Shown: positions 46,099 through 56,656 of the stretch, piece after piece
Numbering within the stretch: the first letter of the stretch is position 1
Layout of the letters: each line of letters starts with the position of its first letter
Source: Methanobacterium petrolearium
Lineage (GTDB): Archaea > Methanobacteriota > Methanobacteria > Methanobacteriales > Methanobacteriaceae
Length of the DNA stretch: 64,000 bases
Assembly: GCF_017873625.1 (NCBI RefSeq)
Contig: NZ_JAGGKL010000006.1
Location: 62,001-126,000 of the forward strand
Reading direction: 5' to 3'
The notes under the pieces: generated by a model
The model's database searches: none
The model's input: only the letters and a program-made list of their open reading frames with translations
Told to the model about the DNA's origin: nothing
Position numbers and translations under genes: made by a program

Positions 46099-46401
46099 TT
46101 AATCTATACCAACAGCCCTTATTTTCTCTATTTCATCTTTAGGAACAGGTATCTCAACGGTTGCTGTTCCGTAACAGGGTTTGGTGTATGGTAACATTAT
46201 AGTGCCTTTTTCATCGTTTATTCCGATTGGTACTGGGGGTATTCCAATTATTCGGGCTCCCACTATTTTTTCTCCAGGTTTAACATGAACCACTTCCACG
46301 GCGTTCTCTTCTATGAAACGAGCACAGTCCTTGAACCCTGAACGGGTCATGTGTATCTGGTAGTCTTCAGACATACGAAGATAAGTTTCAAGACAAAACA
46401 T
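46099..46401 (-). CDS. DUF1894 family methanogen protein
   Basis: A 100-residue protein matching the DUF1894 family of methanogens, typically next to DUF1890. Segments include RFIEENAVEVVHVKPGEKIVGARIIGIPPVPIG and YTKPCYGTATVEIPVP. No catalytic motif is visible and the function is unknown. The ATG is directly after the DUF1890 stop, with GGAGGG seven bases ahead. The pairing suggests that both proteins act together. Confidence 0.8.
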   Translation of the reverse strand: MFCLETYLRMSEDYQIHMTRSGFKDCARFIEENAVEVVHVKPGEKIVGARIIGIPPVPIGINDEKGTIMLPYTKPCYGTATVEIPVPKDEIEKIRAVGID

Positions 46402-46911
46402 CTAAGAACCCTCCCCTTCACTGTCGCTATTAGCATCTTCTGGTAGGGTTTTATTGTCGAATTTCTTCAGTGCCCTGTCCAGGCGAACTCTTAATGGTGT
46501 GGGGTTGTGGTACGCCCGGGCAGATGCTATTTCAGCTTCGGTATTTTCTCTGACTGTGTTTACAAAGTAGTCCAATTTCTCCTGATCGCGGGCGAAAACC
46601 AGGGCCAAGCTTTTAGTATTGAGGATGTGATAAAATGTTACAAAATAACTAACTGCGGCATCTTTGGGAACGAATCCTAAAAGAAGATCATAATCTCCCT
46701 CTTTTAGGCCATCAAGACAGGTTTCTATGTCTATCTTGTTTTTTAGATAATGTTTTTCAGGGTCTGATACTTCCAGTAGTTTTTTGGCTGATGGTGTGCT
46801 GGCCAATGTAACCTCATATCCCATTCGAGTTAATTTATTGGTGGCATAAATTGCCAGAGGAGTTTGAGATGGTGATTCAGGGCATGCCAATAATATTATA
46901 GCTTTTTTCAT
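46402..46911 (-). CDS. DUF1890 family methanogen protein
   Basis: A 169-residue protein starting MKKAIILLACPESPSQTPLAIYATNKLTRMG-like, with a Rossmann-type layout; YDLLLGFVPKDAAVSYFVTF lies in the middle. The C-terminal 25 residues are acidic and variable. DUF1890 is confined to methanogens and unstudied. It is directly upstream of DUF1894, forming a two-gene operon. Confidence 0.8.
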   Translation of the reverse strand: MKKAIILLACPESPSQTPLAIYATNKLTRMGYEVTLASTPSAKKLLEVSDPEKHYLKNKIDIETCLDGLKEGDYDLLLGFVPKDAAVSYFVTFYHILNTKSLALVFARDQEKLDYFVNTVRENTEAEIASARAYHNPTPLRVRLDRALKKFDNKTLPEDANSDSEGEGS

Positions 46912-46983
46912 GAAATATTCCCTCTAATATTTTTACATTTAACACTCTTAATGATTTAAATCCCTTAACCTATTTACAGCCAT

Positions 46984-48063
46984 TCATTTTTTGATCAACA
47001 CTACATGACCGACTACCAGTGCACTCAATATGATAAAGGTTAAAAGAGCTGTTCCATTGATGGAACGGTTCATCAGAAACAGTCCCATGGTTGCCTGAGT
47101 AATGAAAGCAGTTAAGGACCCTATTAGTAGAGCTTCCCTCCCCAAACATTTTTTATCCCCATTTTCCCTCCTTTTCCTGTATGTTCTGAGTATGTTAAAC
47201 CCTAAATACATGACAAAAATACACCATATCAGTAAAAAGATTAGGAAAAGATAGCCGAAGTCAAATGCCACCCCAAATATGCCAGGTAACATGTAATCAA
47301 TAACATCCTTCTTGGTTACCAGTATTCCATAAAAAAGAGGGAAGGGCAAACCAAATAACGTTATTAATGTAACTGGCAGTGAGATATATCCATCGGATCC
47401 TCCCAGACAGGCATCCTGCCAGTAACAAGAACCATATTGGTGTCCAGTAAGAGTTGCATGGTTAATTACCATTTTAAGGCTGGATAATGAGTAGGTTTCA
47501 ATCCGGGTAATTCTGAGTAAGGGACTAAGTACACTCATGTCCAAAGCTCTGGAAAGTAATTCCAGGGATCCAAATCCTGCTATTGCCGCTGCAACCACGA
47601 AAATAATTCGCCTAACTGTGAAAACAGATTTCTGGCGGAAAGACTTGGAGATAATGAAAAATCCAATGAAGAGTCCCAGTAACCATAAAGCCAGGAATGA
47701 CCTGTGCATTAAACCTCCAGCTATGGTTATGAATAAAATAACACCATACATGTACAGTTTAAGGCTTCGGGTGTTGATTCCAGACTTTTCCATAATTGGG
47801 ATAGCTGCCATAATGGTTACAACCGCCAGAAGGGCGAGTGGTCCATAGGGATGGGTGAATTCTGAGTGGGTGAAGCCAGGTATGAATAATAACATGGCAT
47901 CCATTCCAAAGAGTAAGGCGAATCCTGCCGCAACGATCATGGCCACCATGAGAACTAGGTTTAAAGACATTGGGGCCAGGTTCAATAAAAAGAATATTCC
48001 TATTTGAATTATAACTGCTATTTCAATAATGTACTGTAAATGATTCTGAGCAATTAAAGCCAT
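46984..48063 (-). CDS. Polytopic membrane protein, Methanobacteriales type, function unknown
   Basis: A 359-residue protein with nine to ten predicted membrane helices. A long extracytoplasmic loop (about residues 190-235) carries paired cysteines in GHQYGSCYWQDACLGGSDG. Layout and loop recall O-antigen-ligase-like or cell-envelope proteins, but no defining motif is present. GGAGGATC precedes the ATG. It lies 73 bp upstream of the DUF1890-DUF1894 pair on the same strand. A role in the pseudomurein envelope is possible but not shown. Confidence 0.7.
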   Translation of the reverse strand: MALIAQNHLQYIIEIAVIIQIGIFFLLNLAPMSLNLVLMVAMIVAAGFALLFGMDAMLLFIPGFTHSEFTHPYGPLALLAVVTIMAAIPIMEKSGINTRSLKLYMYGVILFITIAGGLMHRSFLALWLLGLFIGFFIISKSFRQKSVFTVRRIIFVVAAAIAGFGSLELLSRALDMSVLSPLLRITRIETYSLSSLKMVINHATLTGHQYGSCYWQDACLGGSDGYISLPVTLITLFGLPFPLFYGILVTKKDVIDYMLPGIFGVAFDFGYLFLIFLLIWCIFVMYLGFNILRTYRKRRENGDKKCLGREALLIGSLTAFITQATMGLFLMNRSINGTALLTFIILSALVVGHVVLIKK

Positions 48064-48352
48064 TTATACTGATCCTCCAATCTGGACGTTATATGGAAAA
48101 TTTAAACTTATGAATATTTTGAATTCATAAAAAGCCTTTTAATATTTGTGATGTTTATATTGTATAGTTTATTCAAATTATAATACGAATTAATTGGATT
48201 TATTGAATTTATAGTAAGAGTATTCTAAATGTTTTATATATTTGTTAGATAAGTACCTCTTTAAAAGCTTTGTGAAGTAGAGAAATGTTTTGATAAGAAA
48301 GATTAATATATGGAGCATTAAGTTTAAATAGACCAAAAGATAAGTGCTATAA

Positions 48353-48427
<75 letters not shown>

Positions 48428-48551
48428 CTACCAAATTATTATTTTTCCATAAATTTCAATACAGTAACATGAAATTAATGTATATATGAAATTCATATAT
48501 GAAATTCTTTTGTCACAGAGGGTGATTACACCTATAAACCATCTTTATTAA

Positions 48552-49580
48552 CTACCGGCTGTTAGCTGCATCATAGATGTTTTCGATGATGATGTTAAAC
48601 AAATCATCAGTAGAAAGTTTTTGAACCCTGTAATCATCCTTGAGAAGCTCTTTAGCTATCTTAACTATTTCTTCAGGATTTGTTGATCGTTTCATAAGTC
48701 CCTTTTCTATGTAATAGGCATCCACTGATAGTAGAGTTCCAGGATAGCAGGATATTACTGGAGTTCCCAGGAGAGCGGCTTCCCTGTTCATGGTTCCACC
48801 AGCACCTATCACCAGGTCACAGGCCTTCATTAAACTGAAAGTATCCACAGGAGGATTTATCAGAGTTATATTATCATCGCTCTCAAATATCTGCTGCTGT
48901 TCCCTGAATCTGGGTATTACAAGGATATTGGCCTGATCCTCCAGGGCTTCCACAATGGGAGAAAGTACAGTTTTATGACAGTCAGCATCCAGATAAGAAG
49001 CAAGGGACGGTTCAGGCCTCATCAGTATGGTTTTTTCTTTTTCAAGGTCTAATTTAAGGTCCTGGAATATGTGAGGATTATATTGAAAATCAACAAGATG
49101 AGTAATCTCAGATGTGCCATTGTAAGGTAACAGATGGTCTGGATTAGCACCACAACGTACCAAACTTTCTGGTTTGATTACTTTAGGGAGTATGATCCTG
49201 TCACAGAGAGGTAACGTGAGTTTGTTCGCAGCTATGGCATGTTCATTATCCAGAACAAAAACACTGGGGATTTTAAGACCATAAGAAACCCTGGGAAGTT
49301 CAATAGAATGTTTAGAAACAGCTACATCCGGTTTTTCACGGCTTATAATCTGTGAAAGTTCATATGCCCTCTGTGTGCTGCGAATGAGTTTTTCCTCCAG
49401 AGTAACTCCATGCCACCCCACCAACTGATAGTTAATTTTGAACAGATCCAGGAGCCGGTGAACGTCCCCAAACCTGCGGGTGGTTACGAAAACTTCTTCA
49501 CCCTGACGCTCCAGGTAACGGATTATACTCTGGAAAAACCTTGCATGCGGGGCATTAACTATGTCGATCCATATCTTCAA
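48552..49580 (-). CDS. DUF354 family GT-B-like protein
   Basis: A 342-residue protein of the DUF354 family, related to GT-B glycosyltransferases and UDP-GlcNAc 2-epimerases. The start is MKIWIDIVNAPHARFFQSII, and SKHSIELPRVSYGL and LVIGAGGTMNREAALLGTPVI are conserved. It probably acts in sugar-nucleotide or cell-surface polymer metabolism. TTG 49580 follows GGTGATGGG. It is 35 bp after hypB on the same strand. Confidence 0.85.
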   Translation of the reverse strand: MKIWIDIVNAPHARFFQSIIRYLERQGEEVFVTTRRFGDVHRLLDLFKINYQLVGWHGVTLEEKLIRSTQRAYELSQIISREKPDVAVSKHSIELPRVSYGLKIPSVFVLDNEHAIAANKLTLPLCDRIILPKVIKPESLVRCGANPDHLLPYNGTSEITHLVDFQYNPHIFQDLKLDLEKEKTILMRPEPSLASYLDADCHKTVLSPIVEALEDQANILVIPRFREQQQIFESDDNITLINPPVDTFSLMKACDLVIGAGGTMNREAALLGTPVISCYPGTLLSVDAYYIEKGLMKRSTNPEEIVKIAKELLKDDYRVQKLSTDDLFNIIIENIYDAANSR

Positions 49581-49615
49581 CCCATCACCCTACCTTTTTA
49601 TTCAATTCTTTTAAT

Positions 49616-50648
<1,033 letters not shown>

Positions 50649-50665
50649 ACTACCTCTCCAGCTTT

Positions 50666-50726
<61 letters not shown>

Positions 50727-50828
50727 TAAAAACTGGCATCATCTTCAAATGACATTAATAGCTTTGGAAGTTGAAATAAGCCATTGCATATCTTTAGTAA
50801 TATTTTAATTAATCTATGGTGATTCTTG

Positions 50829-51695
50829 ATGATAATAGGAGGATCTTCTTCCCAGAAACTGGCAGCAAATATTGCCCGAGAAATGGGTGATGTACTATGT
50901 CCCCTTGAAAGTAAAAAATTTCCGGATGGAGAACGTTATATTCGAATAAAAGGTGATGTTGAAGATGGGGTGGTAGTGGTACAGTCCACTGGTTATCCTC
51001 AAGATGAAAATCTTATGGAACTTTTCTTGATTCTGAAAACAATTCACAAAATGGGTGTCAAAAAAATAAAAACAGTGATCCCCTATTTTGGTTATGGTAG
51101 GCAGGAAAAAAGTTTCAATAGTGGAGAAGCCATTTCTGCTGAGGTGGTATGCCAGTTAATTGAACAATCAGGCGCCAGTGAAATATACAGCATAAATCTC
51201 CATGAAGCAAGCATTTGTAACCTTTTCAATGTTCCTGCACATAATTTGTCGGCTATGCCCACATTAGCCAATCATATAAGAAATAGTGTTGAAGATCCTG
51301 TAATTGTAGCTCCTGATAAGGGCGCTCTAGGCTTTGCCGATGAAATAGCCAATATTTTAGGGTGTGGATCTGATTATCTGGAGAAGGTGCGCCTATCCCC
51401 TGATAAAGTGGAAACCAAACCTAAAAATCTGGATGTTGAGGGAAAAGATGCGGTGATCATTGATGATATCATCAGCACCGGAGGTACCATCGTCAATTCC
51501 TGTGGTATTCTACAGGAGCACGGAGCCAGAAGGATCCTGGTTAGCTGTGTGCATCCAGTTTTGGTTGAGGATGCTCTTCTGAAGATATTCGCAGCCGGAG
51601 CAGATGATGTGATTGGAACTGACACTCTTAAATCAGAAGTCAGCAGTGTTTCAGTGGCTGGTTTAGTGGCTGATACTTTAAAAAAAGGATTGTAA
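50829..51695 (+). CDS. prs: Ribose-phosphate pyrophosphokinase
   Basis: A 288-residue PRPP synthase. It has the flexible-loop lysine/arginine part YFGYGRQEKSFNSGE, the GALGFADEIANILG segment, and the PRPP-binding motif AVIIDDIISTGGTIVNS. It makes PRPP for nucleotide, histidine and H4MPT synthesis. ATG 50829 is used; GGTGATTC precedes it, and a TTG directly upstream is out-competed. Divergent from hypA. Confidence 0.96.
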   Translation: MIIGGSSSQKLAANIAREMGDVLCPLESKKFPDGERYIRIKGDVEDGVVVVQSTGYPQDENLMELFLILKTIHKMGVKKIKTVIPYFGYGRQEKSFNSGEAISAEVVCQLIEQSGASEIYSINLHEASICNLFNVPAHNLSAMPTLANHIRNSVEDPVIVAPDKGALGFADEIANILGCGSDYLEKVRLSPDKVETKPKNLDVEGKDAVIIDDIISTGGTIVNSCGILQEHGARRILVSCVHPVLVEDALLKIFAAGADDVIGTDTLKSEVSSVSVAGLVADTLKKGL

Positions 51696-51758
51696 CATGA
51701 TCAAGTGATATACTTAGATCTTAATTCCTCTTTAAAAAAAAATTAAATGGTGTAACAA

Positions 51759-52070
51759 TTGACTGATTGGACCCCGGTTATTGTTGGTATAGTTACAACT
51801 GTAATCATTGGTTTGGTCAGCATAATCATACCATTTTTAGGAGTTTTAGCCCCTGTAATAGGAGGCCTGGTTGCTGCTTACATGGCTGGAGGGGACTACA
51901 AGGATGGTGCAGTTAACGGAGGCATTAGTGGGCTTTTTGGTGGTGCGATCTTAGGCACTGCTTTGCTAGGAGCATTCACTGCAGTGATTGGTGGTTTGGC
52001 ATTAGGATCCATTGTTGGTCTTATACTGGGAATCATTGGAGGAATAATTGGGATATTGATTAAAGGTTAA
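51759..52070 (+). CDS. DUF5518-like small membrane protein
   Basis: A 103-residue protein with three to four hydrophobic helices: IVGIVTTVIIGLVSIIIPFL, AYMAGGDYKDGAVNGGISGL and repeated GLILGIIGGIIGI. The AGGDYKDGAVNGG motif is shared with the next gene and typical of DUF5518, common in Methanobacteriales. TTG is the start, with GGTGTAACAA before it. Function is unknown. Confidence 0.75.
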   Translation: MTDWTPVIVGIVTTVIIGLVSIIIPFLGVLAPVIGGLVAAYMAGGDYKDGAVNGGISGLFGGAILGTALLGAFTAVIGGLALGSIVGLILGIIGGIIGILIKG

Positions 52071-52118
52071 ATGGAGTTCATTCATTTAAAACAGGAATAC
52101 TGAAAGGAGGGCGAATGA

Positions 52119-52508
52119 ATGGTAAACTGGACAGCAGTAGCTATTGGTTTTGTGGTAACAATCGTTCTAGAAACAATTGGAATTGTTTTTAAATCTGTGG
52201 ATGCTTCAGTAGCCATGTATATAAGTATTTTTGCACCGATAATAGGGGGTTTAATAGCAGCTTACTGGGCAGGTGGTGTGTATAAAGAAGGTGCCATTAA
52301 CGGAGGCCTTGCAGGGGGAATGGGTTCCCTTATAGCAGCCATTATTTACGTTCCCGGTAATTTATCAAATGTGGCAGCCAATGCAGTGATTAGTTTCGTT
52401 AGTAGTGGAATATTGGGAGTTATAGGTGGTTTAATCGGGATTTTATCCAAAAAAAATCCCAAAGAAAAGAAAGAAGAAAAAGAAGAACATTCTCAAGATG
52501 AATCCTAA
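52119..52508 (+). CDS. DUF5518-like small membrane protein (second copy)
   Basis: A 129-residue protein paralogous to the preceding one: AYWAGGVYKEGAINGGLAGG corresponds to its AGGDYKDGAVNGG motif. Three to four membrane helices are followed by a highly charged tail, KKNPKEKKEEKEEHSQDES. The start ATG follows AAAGGAGGGCG. The two genes lie 49 bp apart and arose by tandem duplication. Function unknown. Confidence 0.78.
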   Translation: MVNWTAVAIGFVVTIVLETIGIVFKSVDASVAMYISIFAPIIGGLIAAYWAGGVYKEGAINGGLAGGMGSLIAAIIYVPGNLSNVAANAVISFVSSGILGVIGGLIGILSKKNPKEKKEEKEEHSQDES

Positions 52509-52629
52509 CTACTCCCTTCACATCAGAAATATGTTCAGCGCACTTTTCCAAAGTAAAGACTTACTATTTTACAAATAAAGCAAAATTATATTATTAAATT
52601 CAGTCTTAAATAATATTGGAGGGTTTACC

Positions 52630-52818
52630 TTGAAAAAACTTTCTAATAATGACAACTTGCCCCTGAAAAGCAAAGGTAAAGACCTTTATTTGAAGTTTTT
52701 CCTACTTAATTATTTTCTTACTATTTTTTCATTCATTTTTTCATTCATCACAAATAAGTTGCATGGAGGAACAGCATGCCCCCTGGAACTACAGATAAAG
52801 AGACACTTGCCTCATTAA
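52630..52818 (+). CDS. Possible small membrane protein overlapping the next gene
   Basis: A 62-residue frame starts with TTG 52630 after GGAGGG at a good distance. It has one hydrophobic stretch (FFLLNYFLTIFSFIFSFITN). It overlaps the start of the following gene by 43 bases in another frame. The ribosome site is the main support, and the high Phe/Leu content may be only AT-rich noise. Confidence 0.3.
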   Translation: MKKLSNNDNLPLKSKGKDLYLKFFLLNYFLTIFSFIFSFITNKLHGGTACPLELQIKRHLPH

Positions 52819-54263
52819 AGGTAAAAGCAGAATTAAGATTACTTCCCATTGTTTTACGTGCAGTTAGAGATGTAACTTCAGGTTATGGGTTGAATGAATC
52901 TGCTGTGAGGGATTTAGAGCTGGCAACTGAAGAAGCATGCCATAATGTCATTGAACACGCCTATGAGCCCGGGGAACATGGATATTATAAGGTAAAAATT
53001 CACCGTGAACCTACTTGTTTTAGGGTCACGATACGAGATCAAGGCATACCCTTTAACCTTCAGCGACTTAAAGAAGAAAAAAACTCTGATATTGGGGTTA
53101 AACTCATGAGAGCTTGTACTGATGAGATCAAAAGCAAATATTTGGGGAAAAAAGGAAAGGTGGTAGAATTGGTTAAAAATTTCCCCTTTGAATCGGTTAA
53201 TGAACTGGAATCTCCTCCAAATACACTTATATCCCCTAAAGAAGATCTGGCCCCTAAATCAGAAATGGTTGATTTACGTTTAATGCGTCCAGATGAAACA
53301 GTGTCCCTGGCCAGGTTAATATATCGTGTTTATGGTTACACCTATCCCCATGAAGAGATTTATTATCCTGAAAAATTCGCATCTCTAATAAAATCTGGAC
53401 TGGTTACCTCCTGTGTTGCTGTAAACGAACAGAATGAAATTGTGGGTCATCTGGGGGTTTTCCTGGAAACTCCTGATGATCACGTAGGGGAATCTGCTCT
53501 GGCCGCGGTGGACCCCTGTTACCGTGGAAGGGGACTTTTCCCAAAAATGAAGAAGATGATGATGAAAGAAGTGGCATCTAAAGGCATTTTAGGCCTTTAC
53601 AGTAGAGCTGTGACAGTTCATATGGCATCTCAAAAGTCAAATGTGGAAATGGGCGCCAAAGAGACTGGTTTTGTCTTGGCACATTCCCCGCCCACTGCAA
53701 TCTTTAAAAAAATGAAAACTGAGGATGTGGGGATCCGCCGTACTGTAGCCCTCTTTTACGTGCTCGTGGCACCTGACCAGGAACAAACCGTCTTTTTACC
53801 ATATAAACATCAATATGTACTCAGGAAAATCTACAAACACACTGGATTAAAAAGGGTTTTGAAAATGGCAAACCCTGATAATGTTAATTTAGCTTTTCAT
53901 TCTGATATTCACTCACACATTTTACCAGAAATGGCTAGTGCTTTTTTAAGAGTTAACAAATATGGAACAGATTTCATGGATGAACTAAAACTTCATGTTC
54001 AGGATCTAAAAAAGAGAAAGATCGAACTAATAGTTCTGGATCTTCCACTAAAGGATCCTAACACCGCCATACTATGTCCTGAAATCGAAAAAATGAGATT
54101 TTTCTTCAGTGGTTTGATGCCAGAATATCTGGACGGTGACGCCCTACGTCTACAATACCTTCATAGTGTGAATTTTGATCCTGGAACCGTGGATGTGTAC
54201 TCTGAATTTGCTAAAGAATTATTTAATTACATAGTACAGGAATGGGAAACCCACTCAAGTTAA
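52776..54263 (+). CDS. RsbW-like anti-sigma kinase domain fused to GNAT acetyltransferase
   Basis: A 495-residue fusion. Residues 10-140 are an RsbW/SpoIIAB-type HATPase: ELATEEACHNVIEHAY (N box), RDQGIPFN (G1) and GVKLMRACTDE (G2). Residues 165-310 are GNAT-like: VDLRLMRPDETVSLAR, GHLGVFLE and the acetyl-CoA site YRGRGLFPKM. The last 185 residues form a further domain that I do not recognise. In bacteria the kinase phosphorylates a STAS antagonist. A STAS gene follows by 45 bases here. Archaea lack sigma factors, so the target is unknown. GGAGGAACAGC precedes the ATG. Confidence 0.85.
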   Translation: MPPGTTDKETLASLKVKAELRLLPIVLRAVRDVTSGYGLNESAVRDLELATEEACHNVIEHAYEPGEHGYYKVKIHREPTCFRVTIRDQGIPFNLQRLKEEKNSDIGVKLMRACTDEIKSKYLGKKGKVVELVKNFPFESVNELESPPNTLISPKEDLAPKSEMVDLRLMRPDETVSLARLIYRVYGYTYPHEEIYYPEKFASLIKSGLVTSCVAVNEQNEIVGHLGVFLETPDDHVGESALAAVDPCYRGRGLFPKMKKMMMKEVASKGILGLYSRAVTVHMASQKSNVEMGAKETGFVLAHSPPTAIFKKMKTEDVGIRRTVALFYVLVAPDQEQTVFLPYKHQYVLRKIYKHTGLKRVLKMANPDNVNLAFHSDIHSHILPEMASAFLRVNKYGTDFMDELKLHVQDLKKRKIELIVLDLPLKDPNTAILCPEIEKMRFFFSGLMPEYLDGDALRLQYLHSVNFDPGTVDVYSEFAKELFNYIVQEWETHSS

Positions 54264-54308
54264 CTTAAACAGATATTGTGTAATTGTTGTTGATAGGGAG
54301 TGTGCAAA

Positions 54309-54641
54309 ATGGAAATAACTGGAAAAAGTGTAAATGGTGTAGAAGTAGTATTTGTGAGTGGTCGGTTGGATGCCTATAACTCGAACCTGGTTGAAGGTAA
54401 GTTCAATGAAATCATTGACTCTGGCAAAATCCAAATAGTAGCTGATCTTTCTGGGGTGGACTATATCAGTAGTTCTGGTCTAAGAGTGATGTTAGCCTCC
54501 CTTAAAAAACTAAATAAAATGGGGGGCACCTTAAAATTATCCGGTTTACAACAGTATGTTCTGGAAGTCTTTGAAATCGCTGGTTTTACTCCACTCTTCC
54601 AGATTTATGATTCACAAGAGGACGCTATCGCCAGTTTTTAA
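54309..54641 (+). CDS. STAS-domain anti-sigma factor antagonist
   Basis: A 110-residue SpoIIAA/RsbV-type STAS protein: GVEVVFVSGRLDAYNSN, DLSGVDYISSSGLRVMLASLKKL and GFTPLFQIYDS. Ser54-Ser56 contain the serine phosphorylated by the partner kinase in bacteria. It is placed behind the RsbW-GNAT gene and is its probable substrate. ATG 54309 follows GGGAGTG; the upstream in-frame GTG is part of that site. Confidence 0.88.
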   Translation: MEITGKSVNGVEVVFVSGRLDAYNSNLVEGKFNEIIDSGKIQIVADLSGVDYISSSGLRVMLASLKKLNKMGGTLKLSGLQQYVLEVFEIAGFTPLFQIYDSQEDAIASF

Positions 54642-55048
54642 AACTAATGATATCCCAATTAACAAAACAGAATAGGATATACTCAATTAATTCTCAAAAA
54701 AAATCATGCCAAACCGAAAATAAATAATTAAAAATAATTCAGATTATCATAGACCCTCTAAGTATAACTCTTTTTACAGATCTGGTGGAGATAAGTCTGT
54801 GTTATTATAGTCATAGCCTATCTCCGGAGTCGGTTCAAATACTTCACCATAAGTTCTTGAGGGCAGGTTAACCATCAACAATAAAAAAAATTTTTATTTT
54901 AATATTCTGTGCTATTTCAATCTACGGTTCATACTCAGGAGTGAACATCCTTAGCAGTGGTTGAAAATTTATTCGTTCCCATGATACCAATCAGACTCAC
55001 CATTTCCAAAGATCTTAAAAAAGAACAATAAATGGAATAAACCATTTT
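54642..55048. other. Intergenic region with a possible gene remnant
   Basis: A 407-bp AT-rich interval between convergent genes. The only coding-like piece is the 54774-54875 minus-strand fragment listed separately. No promoter or repeat stands out elsewhere. Confidence 0.4.
54774..54875 (-). pseudogene. Possible C-terminal remnant of a lost gene
   Basis: The minus strand reads MVNLPSRTYGEVFEPTPEI and continues to TDLSPPDL before a stop, 33 residues with good codon composition. No ribosome site stands before the ATG. The piece looks like the end of a larger protein whose front is missing; no family is recognisable. Chance is not excluded. Confidence 0.25.
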
Positions 55049-56629
55049 TTACATTTTTTTATGGGCAGGTTCCAAATTCACTCTTAAACCTTTAATTCCT
55101 TTCTTTTGAAGGGTGCTGGAAATTTCTTTAGCATTTTTTGCAGGTAGTTCTATGAAGGAGAATTTTTCAAGAACATCGATCCTGCCAATGCTAGTTGAAG
55201 AGAGTCCTGAAACTTCACGGATGGCTTTGATTATATCTTTAGCTTTAACTTTTTGTTTACGACCCACGTTTACAAAAAATCTTACCATACCTGGCTGAGC
55301 ACCGGTATCACCATATTCCGAATCAGAATTTTGACGGGAGTCCTCCCTGCCGGTGTAAAGTTTTAATAAAGCAGCAGCAATATCCAGTGAGTTGTAATCT
55401 TCTTCCATTAATCTTTCAATCAGGTACACTTCTCTATCTAAATTACTGGTATTGATCTCTTTTTTTAGTCTTTCCAGGAAAAGATCTCTTTTGACCTCTT
55501 CAACTTCACTAAGGGATGGGATTTTTTGCTGTTCGATTCGAACCCTAGTGTATCTCTGAATATCCCTTAATTGGTATATTTCTTTTCCAGATACAAAGGT
55601 GAATGCCTGGCCGGTTTTACCAGCACGCCCAGTTCTTCCGATTCTGTGGACGTAGTACTCTTCGTTGTTTGGCACATCGTAGTTGAAAACTGCTTCCACA
55701 TCATCCACATCTATTCCTCTGGCTGCTACATCTGTGGCTACCAGAATTTCGATCTGGCCCTTCCTGAACTTGGACATAACTCTGTCCCGTTGATTCTGAC
55801 TCATATCCCCATGAAGTCCATCCGCAAAATATCCTCTAGTTTGTAAGTGATTCACAAGGCGATCAACCCTTCGTTTAGTGTTACAAAATACCAAAGATAG
55901 TTTCAGGTTGTGCATATCTATGAGTCGGGTTAAAAGGTCTAACTTCATTTTTTCCTTGACTTCGAAATATATCTGACGAATTTCAGGAACTGTCAGTTCC
56001 TGATGGGCTACTTTCAGCATTTCAGGATTGTTCTGATATTTTCGAGTTAATCCCAGGATCACCGGAGACATGGTAGCTGAAAATAACAGCATCTGTCTCT
56101 GGTCAGGAATTCGTTTGAGGATGAATTCAATGTCATCTCTAAAACCCATATCAAGCATTTCATCTGCTTCATCCAAGATAATCATCTTCACCTGGTCCAT
56201 TTTAAGGGTGCGGCGGTGAATATGATCCATTACCCTTCCAGGAGTGCCAATAACAATTTGTACTCCTCTTTTCAGGGCTTTGATTTGTCTTTCAATGGGT
56301 TGACCACCATAAACTGGTAGCACAGAAGCTTTTTTATATTTAGATAGTTTTTTTATTTCTTCTGCAACTTGAATGGCAAGTTCTCGGGTTGGACATAAAA
56401 TGACTGCTTGAACATCCCTACTAGACAAGTTCAACATTTCTAAAACTGGTATTCCAAAAGCTGCTGTTTTTCCAGTTCCGGTTTGTGCCTGGCCAATGAC
56501 ATCCCTACCATTTAATATATGTGGTAAAACTAGGGATTGTATAGGAGTTGCTTCTTCAAATCCCATGTCAGCTATGGCCTTTTTCATTTCACGAGATAAT
56601 TCTAAATCTTCAAATAATAAACTTTCCAT
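55049..56629 (-). CDS. DEAD-box RNA helicase with DbpA-type RNA-binding domain
   Basis: A 526-residue helicase of the CsdA/DeaD type. Motifs are the Q motif, I AQTGTGKT (48-55), II DEAD, III SAT, V ATDVAARGIDV and VI HRIGRTGRAG. Residues 450-526 resemble the DbpA C-terminal RNA-binding domain. Such helicases unwind structured RNA, notably during cold stress and ribosome assembly. A 7+7 inverted repeat lies 28 bases upstream (56657-56677). GGAAGATAAC precedes the ATG. Single gene. Confidence 0.94.
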   Translation of the reverse strand: MESLLFEDLELSREMKKAIADMGFEEATPIQSLVLPHILNGRDVIGQAQTGTGKTAAFGIPVLEMLNLSSRDVQAVILCPTRELAIQVAEEIKKLSKYKKASVLPVYGGQPIERQIKALKRGVQIVIGTPGRVMDHIHRRTLKMDQVKMIILDEADEMLDMGFRDDIEFILKRIPDQRQMLLFSATMSPVILGLTRKYQNNPEMLKVAHQELTVPEIRQIYFEVKEKMKLDLLTRLIDMHNLKLSLVFCNTKRRVDRLVNHLQTRGYFADGLHGDMSQNQRDRVMSKFRKGQIEILVATDVAARGIDVDDVEAVFNYDVPNNEEYYVHRIGRTGRAGKTGQAFTFVSGKEIYQLRDIQRYTRVRIEQQKIPSLSEVEEVKRDLFLERLKKEINTSNLDREVYLIERLMEEDYNSLDIAAALLKLYTGREDSRQNSDSEYGDTGAQPGMVRFFVNVGRKQKVKAKDIIKAIREVSGLSSTSIGRIDVLEKFSFIELPAKNAKEISSTLQKKGIKGLRVNLEPAHKKM

Positions 56630-56656
56630 GTTATCTTCCTTATTTAATAATTCAAG

